A stretch of 64,000 nucleotides of DNA, taken from positions 248,001 to 312,000 of the forward strand of contig NZ_SLVF01000003.1 of assembly GCF_004345365.1 (NCBI RefSeq), in the 5' to 3' direction. Below are positions 57,816 to 64,000 of the stretch, one piece after another (position 1 is the stretch's first letter; every line of letters begins with the position of its first letter). The notes under the pieces were generated by a model. That model was not told the DNA's origin, made no database searches, and saw only the letters and a list, made by a program, of their open reading frames with translations. Made by a program: the position numbers and the translations under genes. Source of the DNA: Kribbella sp. VKM Ac-2568 (GTDB lineage: Bacteria > Actinomycetota > Actinomycetes > Propionibacteriales > Kribbellaceae).

Positions 57816-59378
57816 TTAGGGCCGGGCCAGCGCGTCCGCGGCGCCGGCGCCGCCGGAGACCGTGGCGAGCCCGTCGACGTCGGTGCTGACCGGGAGCTCG
57901 AGCAGGTGCTTGCCCAGGTGCTCCGGGTTCGGCAGGGCGACCGGGTAGACGCCGTCGAAGCAGGCCCGGCAGAGCTTGTCCTTCGGCACCGTGGTGGCCT
58001 CGATCAGCCCGTCCAGGCTGACGTAGCCGAGCGAGTCCGCACCGATCGAGCGGCAGATCTCCTCGGTGTTCAGGCCGTTCGCGATCAGCTCGGCCCGGCT
58101 GGCGAAGTCGATGCCGTAGAAGCACGGCCACTTCACCGGCGGCGAGGAGATCCGGACGTGGATCTCGGCCGCGCCGGACTCGCGCAGCATCCGGATCACC
58201 GCGCGCTGGGTGTTGCCGCGCACGATCGAGTCGTCCACGACCACCAGCCGCTTGCCCTCGATCACCTCGCGCAGCGGGTTCAGCTTCAGCCGGATGCCGA
58301 GCTGGCGGATGGTCTGGCTCGGCTGGATGAAGGTCCGGCCGACGTAGGCGTTCTTGACCAGGCCGGAGCCGTAGGGGATGCCCGACTCCTCGGCGTACCC
58401 GATCGCGCCCGGCGTGCCGGACTCCGGGGTCGCGATGACCAGGTCGGCCTCGACCGGGTGCTCGCGGGCGAGCCGGCGGCCGACCTCGACCCGGGTGGAG
58501 TGGATCCGCTGGCCGGAGATCTGGGTGTCCGGGCGGGCCAGGTAGACGAACTCGAACAGGCAGCCCTTGGGGTCCGCCTCGGCGAACCGGGTGGAGCGCA
58601 GGCCCTCCTCGTCGATCGCGACGATCTCGCCCGGCTCGACCTCCCGGATGAAGCTGGCGCCGACGATGTCCAGGGCGGCGGTCTCGCTGGCGATCACCCA
58701 GCCGCGTTCCAGCCGGCCGAGCACCAGCGGGCGGATCCCCTGCGGGTCGCGAGCGGCGTACAGGGTGGTCTCGTCCATGAAGATCAGGCTGTAGGCGCCC
58801 TTGACCTTCGGGAGCACCTTGGCGGCCGCCTCCTCGATGGTGAGGTCCGGGTACCCGGCGAGCATCGAGGTGAGGATGTCGGTGTCCGAGGAGGCGCCGT
58901 GCTTGGCGTTCGCCTTGGCGTGCTCGACCTCGAGGTCCAGCCCCAGGTCGAGGTCGTCGCTGCCGTCGAGCGTGGCGGCCAGCTCACCGGTGTTGGTGAG
59001 GTTGCCGTTGTGCCCGAGCGCGATCGAGCCGGTCGCGGTCGACCGGAACGTCGGCTGGGCGTTGGCCCAGACGCTCGATCCGGTCGTCGAGTACCGGCAG
59101 TGGCCGACCGCGATGTGCCCCCGCAGGGACGCCAGGGTGGCCTCGTCGAATGCCTGGCTGACCAGACCCATGTCCTTGTAGACCAGGATCTGGCTGCCGT
59201 TGCTGACCGCGATGCCAGCCGACTCCTGCCCCCGGTGCTGCAGAGCGTAGAGCCCGAAATAGGTGAGTTTGGCGACCTCTTCCCCCGGTGCCCAGACCCC
59301 GAAGACGCCACAAGCGTCCTGCGGGCCTAGATCCTGCGGGTCAAGATCATGAGTGAGCCGACCATCGCCACGAGCCAC
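57816..59378 (-). CDS. purF: amidophosphoribosyltransferase
   Basis: 520 residues. PurF transfers glutamine amide nitrogen to PRPP, the first committed purine step. The short propeptide ends before Cys of QDACGVFGVWAPGEEVAK, which becomes the catalytic N-terminal nucleophile. The glutaminase part has FGLYALQHRGQESAGIAVSN and VGHCRYSTTGSSVWANAQPT; the PRPP motif is KRLVVVDDSIVRGNTQRAVI. Cysteines in PPVKWPCFYGIDF and DKLCRACFDG suit the Fe-S type. The GTG start at 59378 is seven bases from a TAGACT -10, suggesting a leaderless mRNA. Confidence 0.96.
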   Translation of the reverse strand: MARGDGRLTHDLDPQDLGPQDACGVFGVWAPGEEVAKLTYFGLYALQHRGQESAGIAVSNGSQILVYKDMGLVSQAFDEATLASLRGHIAVGHCRYSTTGSSVWANAQPTFRSTATGSIALGHNGNLTNTGELAATLDGSDDLDLGLDLEVEHAKANAKHGASSDTDILTSMLAGYPDLTIEEAAAKVLPKVKGAYSLIFMDETTLYAARDPQGIRPLVLGRLERGWVIASETAALDIVGASFIREVEPGEIVAIDEEGLRSTRFAEADPKGCLFEFVYLARPDTQISGQRIHSTRVEVGRRLAREHPVEADLVIATPESGTPGAIGYAEESGIPYGSGLVKNAYVGRTFIQPSQTIRQLGIRLKLNPLREVIEGKRLVVVDDSIVRGNTQRAVIRMLRESGAAEIHVRISSPPVKWPCFYGIDFASRAELIANGLNTEEICRSIGADSLGYVSLDGLIEATTVPKDKLCRACFDGVYPVALPNPEHLGKHLLELPVSTDVDGLATVSGGAGAADALARP

Positions 59379-59433
59379 GCGGCACAGTCTACGGGACCGT
59401 TACGGCGCTCCTCGCCGCGCTACCGGCCGCGGG

Positions 59434-59574
59434 CTACCAACACGTCATCGCGGGACAGTGATCGGATGCCGGCTGATCGGCGGACTGGGTGACGGTCCCG
59501 GCACCGAACGGAATCACGGTGAGAGCGGCCACCATCAGGCCGCCGGCGACTACTTTTAGCCACTTCTTGATCAC
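59434..59574 (-). CDS. small secreted peptide precursor, candidate signal peptide for the adjacent regulator
   Basis: 46 residues from GTG 59574, with a strong GGAGG ribosome site six to eight bases upstream. It has a textbook export signal: basic VIKKWLK, then VVAGGLMVAALTVIPFGAG. The mature part would be about 14-18 residues ending DQPASDHCPAMTCW, with two cysteines (40 and 45) that could close a CX4C loop. I recognise no family. It is divergent from a LuxR-type regulator with duplicated 13-bp sites between the two, an arrangement typical of a regulated exported peptide. Confidence 0.6.
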   Translation of the reverse strand: MIKKWLKVVAGGLMVAALTVIPFGAGTVTQSADQPASDHCPAMTCW

Positions 59575-59603
59575 GACACGTTCCTCCGAATAATGTGAAC
59601 CAC

Positions 59604-59660
59604 CCAAACAAGCGCTCAATGTCGACGCACTCTGTATATGGTCGGTTCCAAACAAGCGCT
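59604..59660. promoter_or_regulatory. duplicated 13-bp operator between peptide and regulator genes
   Basis: CCAAACAAGCGCT occurs identically at 59604-59616 and 59648-59660, 44 bp apart and in the same orientation, about four helical turns. The second copy ends at the regulator's AAGGAG ribosome site and lies at the likely transcription start behind TATATG (59635-59640). The first copy is 30 bases from the peptide start. Confidence 0.6.
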
Positions 59661-59676
59661 GAAGGAGTGAACAGCC

Positions 59677-60660
59677 GTGCTGGAACCGCTAGGTGTGGAC
59701 GAAGCCACCTTTGCGGTCTACCACGCCCTCTTAAGCCATCCAGACAGTACGCCGGAGCAGATTTCCGCGCGACTGAATTCGCCGCTCGATGAAGTCCTCC
59801 AGGTCATGGAGCACCTGCGGAAGCTCGACCTGCTGGTGCCGACCTGGACCGACCCCGACTCCGAGCACGCGGTGCACCCGCGGGTCGGCCTGTCCGGGCT
59901 GGTCGAGCGCCGTCGCGGCGAGCTGACCACGCAGCTCAACGCGCTCCGCCAGGCGGAATCGTCGGCGGAGGTGATCGCCGAGCAGTACAACGAGCTGCTC
60001 ACCTCGCGCAGCAGCGGCGACGTCGAGGTGCTGAAGGGCCGGGCGAACGCGTCCCGCCGGATCGAAGAGCTGGGCATGAAGGCCAAGGACACCTTCTGGG
60101 GCATGGTGCCGGCCCACATCGACGACACCATCCACCCGGTCGAGGGCTCCCCGGACATGCCGCTGCTCGAGCGCGGCCTGAAGATGCGCACCATCTACCT
60201 GCAGAGCATGACGGTGTCCAAGCCCGGCTTCGACTACGCGGCGACGTTGCACCGGATGGGCGGCGAGGTGCGCGCCACCCCGACCCTGCCGATGCGGCTG
60301 CTCATCTTCGACCAGGAGATCGCCATCATGGCGATGGACCCGGAGAACCCGACGGCCGGCGCGGTGATCCACCGCAGCCCCGCAGTCGTCTCGGTCGCGC
60401 TCGCCCTCTTCGATTCGTACTGGTCCCGCGCCACGGAACTGTTCGCTCCCGAGGACCGCGACAACAACACCCCGCTGTCCCCGCACGAGGCCGAGGTACT
60501 GCGCCTGCTGGCCGGCGGCGCCAAGGACGAGCAGGTCGCCCGCCTCCTCGGCATCTCACTGCGCACGGCCCGCCGCATCACCGCCAACCTCTCCGAGCGC
60601 CTGGACGCCACCAGCCGCTTCGAGTTGGGTGTAGCCGCCGCAAAACGCGGCTGGGTCTGA
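59677..60660 (+). CDS. LuxR-type regulator with TrmB-like N-terminus
   Basis: 327 residues from GTG 59677, with AAGGAG upstream. Residues 1-60 form a winged helix (FAVYHALLSHPDSTPEQISA, RLNSPLDEVLQVMEHLRKLD) like TrmB. A central domain of about 150 residues (SRRIEELGMKAKDTFWGMVP, then MRLLIFDQEIAIMAMDPENP) resembles the phospholipase-D-like sensor region of such regulators. The C-terminal LuxR helix-turn-helix is LSPHEAEVLRLLAGGAKDEQ, VARLLGISLRTARRITANLS. No receiver domain, so it responds to a ligand rather than a kinase. It probably binds the repeats at 59604-59660. Confidence 0.82.
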   Translation: MLEPLGVDEATFAVYHALLSHPDSTPEQISARLNSPLDEVLQVMEHLRKLDLLVPTWTDPDSEHAVHPRVGLSGLVERRRGELTTQLNALRQAESSAEVIAEQYNELLTSRSSGDVEVLKGRANASRRIEELGMKAKDTFWGMVPAHIDDTIHPVEGSPDMPLLERGLKMRTIYLQSMTVSKPGFDYAATLHRMGGEVRATPTLPMRLLIFDQEIAIMAMDPENPTAGAVIHRSPAVVSVALALFDSYWSRATELFAPEDRDNNTPLSPHEAEVLRLLAGGAKDEQVARLLGISLRTARRITANLSERLDATSRFELGVAAAKRGWV

Positions 60661-61061
60661 GCTTCGCCGAATTCCCTGAATTACTGGAAATGCGGTCGTA
60701 GTAAATGTGAAGAATGCAGCTGCTATTCATTCTGCTGGGTGGCCCCTCCTGCCGGCACGACGCGACTGACTTTCGACCGCCGGGCGACCACGCAGAAGCC
60801 GCTTCGAGCTTCTGCGGGAAACGCGGAAATCGCGGCACAGATCGATGGGCCGGCGCCCGGAACGCCGAAACGTCCAGCAGGGATGGGGTTGCGCCGCATC
60901 CTCCGCTCGGCGGACTAGACCACTTCAGGTCCGAGGTGGCCACTTGGTGGGATTGGTGGCCAGAAGATGCCAAAAGCTTGAGATTTCGCCAGATATCTGC
61001 TTGTTGGGTGTTCCATTCGGTTCATCAGTGCCGCACGGACAACGACGGAGGAGGAACGTTG
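60661..61061. other. intergenic region, nothing recognised
   Basis: About 400 bases that are noticeably richer in A/T at the left end (60660-60740) than the flanking genes. Neither strand shows a protein I can support, and no strong hairpin directly follows the regulator stop. Confidence 0.4.
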
Positions 61062-61652
61062 TCATCGGCCACTTTCGGGCAGCACAAAGCGATCGAAAGG
61101 TCGGAGCGGTGCATTGTCCGACGGATTAGTGCTTGTAACACGACTGTCGGCTGAAGTGACCTGCCGGTCAGGTGACTGTGATGACAACGGAGTCTGGCGT
61201 GCTCCAGTGAGGGTGGCGAGCGGGCCGTCGCGGGTGATCTCGGCGCCGGGGGCATCGATCTCACCGGTGGTTCGGATCACCGCCCGGGCGGGCTCGCCCC
61301 GCTGCTTTGAGGGTCAGGGTGTCGGAGGACTCGGCCTTGCGAAGACCTCGCCACCGCCGGAGACCGGTTGCAGCACACCGACCCGGACCTCGGCCTTGGC
61401 GGGCGCCCAGGAGGACGCTCGGACTGATGGGAAGTACTCGGCCGTGCCGTTGACGAGAGCGCCCGAGGCCAGGCCAAGGGCGTCGGCCAGGAGCGTGCAG
61501 TGAGTGCCGTCGGTGTCGCGGGAAGGGAGAGCACCGACCAGCAACTCCAGCGACGTCAGCGGCTGGTCGGCATCGTGCACGGCGGCCATGAAAGCGTTGC
61601 CCACATAGAGATCCGCGACATTCTCGACGGTCAGATCACCCCTCCACCTCAT
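61062..61652 (-). pseudogene. possible decayed secreted-protein coding sequence
   Basis: On the minus strand one frame (61652 to 61314) reads LTVENVADLYVGNAFMAAVH, LLADALGLASGALVNGTAEY and AKAEVRVGVLQPVSGGGEVF; another frame (61280 to 61062) continues with VIRTTGEIDAPGAEITRDGP. Both look like protein-coding composition, and joining them needs a frameshift near 61300. No start, domain or family is recognised. On the plus strand 61647-61710 also encodes a coding-like scrap (HAEAPYTQELLDAIPNPGHT), suggesting a rearrangement beside pntB. Confidence 0.3.
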
Positions 61653-61709
61653 CCAGCACGCGGAGGCCCCCTACACCCAGGAACTCCTGGACGCGATCCC
61701 CAACCCCGG

Positions 61710-63076
<1,367 letters not shown>

Positions 63077-63080
<4 letters not shown>

Positions 63081-63382
63081 TTGTGCAGCTCCTTCTTGCG
63101 ACCCGCCGGACCGCGGAACATCTGCAGCATCCGGTCGGTGACGACGAAACCGCCCACCATGTTCACGGTCGCCAGCACGACGGCCAGCAGGCCGACCGCC
63201 ACGACCAGCGCGGAATCCGCCTGGCCGGTGACGATGATCGCGCCGACCAGGATGACGCCGTGGATCGCGTTCGCGCCGGACATCAGCGGGGTGTGCAGGG
63301 TCGAGCTGACCTTGCTGATCACCTCGACGCCGACGAAGGCCGCGAGCACGAAGATCGTCAGCAAAGCGATGGTCTCGGTCAT
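63077..63382 (-). CDS. pntA2: NAD(P) transhydrogenase alpha subunit, membrane part
   Basis: 101 residues with three helices: IALLTIFVLAAFVGVEVISK, ANAIHGVILVGAIIVTG and LVVAVGLLAVVLATVNMVGG, then FVVTDRMLQMF. This is domain IIa, encoded separately from the NAD-binding domain in actinobacteria. The pntA1 stop (63379) and this start (63382) overlap (ATGA), and its own stop overlaps pntB, so all three subunits are translationally coupled. Confidence 0.93.
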
Positions 63383-64000
63383 GCCATCGGTCCTTCCAGC
63401 AACTCGCGGGTCGGCTCGTGCAGCACGCTGCCGTCGTGGGTGACGCAGCAGCCGCGGACGATCTCGTCGTTGAAGTCCGGGGCGAACTCGGCATCCCGGG
63501 TCATCAGGGTGATCAGGTTCGCGATGTTCTGCCCGTACAGCCGGCTGGCCGGTCCGGCCATCTGGCTGGGCACGTTCGCGCCACCCCAGACCAGCGCGTT
63601 GCCGATCATCAGCTCGGTCCCGGCCACCGAGCCCTCGACGTTGCCGCCGGACTCCGAGGCCAGGTCGACCACGACCGAGCCGGGTTTCATCTGCTCGACC
63701 ATGGCCCGCGACACCAGGATCGGCGCGGTCCGCCCGGGCACCGCCGCCGTGGTGATCAGCGCGTCCGCGCCCGCGACGTACGGCGCGAGCAGGTCGCGCT
63801 GCAACTGGGCCCGCTCCTCGGTCATCTCGCGGGCGTAGCCGCCCGGTCCGTCCAGGGTGCCGAGCTCCAGCTCGATCGGCTGGGCGCCCATCGAGGCGAT
63901 CTCCTCGGCCGCGGCGGTGCGCACGTCGTACGCCTTCACGACCGCGCCGAGACGCTTGGCGGTGGCGATCGCCTGCAGACCGGCGACGCCCGCGCCCAGG
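63379..64000 (-). CDS. pntA1: NAD(P) transhydrogenase alpha subunit, NAD-binding part (5' end beyond window)
   Basis: Only the C-terminal 206 residues are in the window. The NAD Rossmann motif GAGVAGLQAIATAKRLGAVV lies at the window edge; then VKAYDVRTAAAEEIASMGAQ, ALITTAAVPGRTAPILVSRA, MKPGSVVVDLASESGGNVEG. It forms domain I, which binds NAD(H) on the cytosolic side. First gene of the coupled pntA1-pntA2-pntB operon; its start and promoter are off the right end. Confidence 0.94.
   Translation of the reverse strand, partial: LGAGVAGLQAIATAKRLGAVVKAYDVRTAAAEEIASMGAQPIELELGTLDGPGGYAREMTEERAQLQRDLLAPYVAGADALITTAAVPGRTAPILVSRAMVEQMKPGSVVVDLASESGGNVEGSVAGTELMIGNALVWGGANVPSQMAGPASRLYGQNIANLITLMTRDAEFAPDFNDEIVRGCCVTHDGSVLHEPTRELLEGPMA

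Noticed and set aside
57906..59330. A 474-codon open frame on the plus strand opposite purF
   Set aside because: GC-rich codon bias leaves the antisense frame open. purF is certain and the antisense translation is low-complexity.
63081..63494. Upstream extension of the pntB frame
   Set aside because: It runs through pntA2 in a different frame. The GTG at 63080, overlapping the pntA2 stop, is the normal arrangement.

Overview
The window is high-GC actinobacterial DNA. The core genes at the right end (a DUF3073 protein, purM, purF, and three-part pntA1-pntA2-pntB) and the many deazaflavin-type, HelR and DUF-family proteins suggest a Propionibacteriales-type soil actinobacterium such as Kribbella. 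That placement is inference; no rRNA or complete tRNA gene is present to test it.

Left third (about 1-23,400): accessory, heavily rearranged DNA. Copies of a sequence resembling the 3' half of tRNA-Ile recur at 190-251, 1260-1320, 13263-13301 and 17058-17101. Two tyrosine-integrase C-terminal remnants (299-454 and 11706-11756) and inverted core-like copies accompany them, so this looks like an old serial integration site. Between these scars are single-gene functions: methyltransferases, a cysteine hydrolase, an ArsR-SRPBCC-VOC operon, further VOC proteins, a Nudix hydrolase, a deazaflavin oxidoreductase, an alpha/beta hydrolase, an aminoglycoside-type phosphotransferase, a beta-helix protein and a lipoprotein. 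The most unusual unit is a coupled two-gene operon (8694 to 5006, minus strand) coding for a 258-residue helical protein and a 970-residue helical-repeat protein that share a short motif. Neither has a function I recognise.

Middle (about 23,800-49,740): a rifamycin defence operon (rgt-like glycosyltransferase, then helR) sits behind a 19-bp inverted repeat matching the rifamycin-associated element. It is followed by a TetR/PaaK-like operon ending in a broken deazaflavin gene, a zeta-toxin-like protein, a VWA protein, and a two-component pair whose response regulator is fused to a thioredoxin-reductase-like flavoprotein. Then come a SUMF1 protein, an AraC/PhyH divergent pair, a toxin-antitoxin operon with a frameshifted toxin, and an MFS exporter with its divergent TetR. 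Several genes are decayed: CadD, DMP19, META, DUF385 and APH(6) families.

Right end (about 49,850-64,000): an apparently conserved chromosomal backbone. A PLP ammonia-lyase is followed by a perfect CRP-type site and a c-di-AMP (ydaO) riboswitch controlling an NlpC/P60 cell-wall hydrolase. Next are a NarL-type two-component system divergent from an ABC exporter, DUF3073, purM and purF. A small secreted-peptide gene lies divergent from a LuxR-type regulator with duplicated 13-bp operators, a candidate peptide-signalling unit. The pntB-pntA2-pntA1 transhydrogenase operon runs off the window edge.
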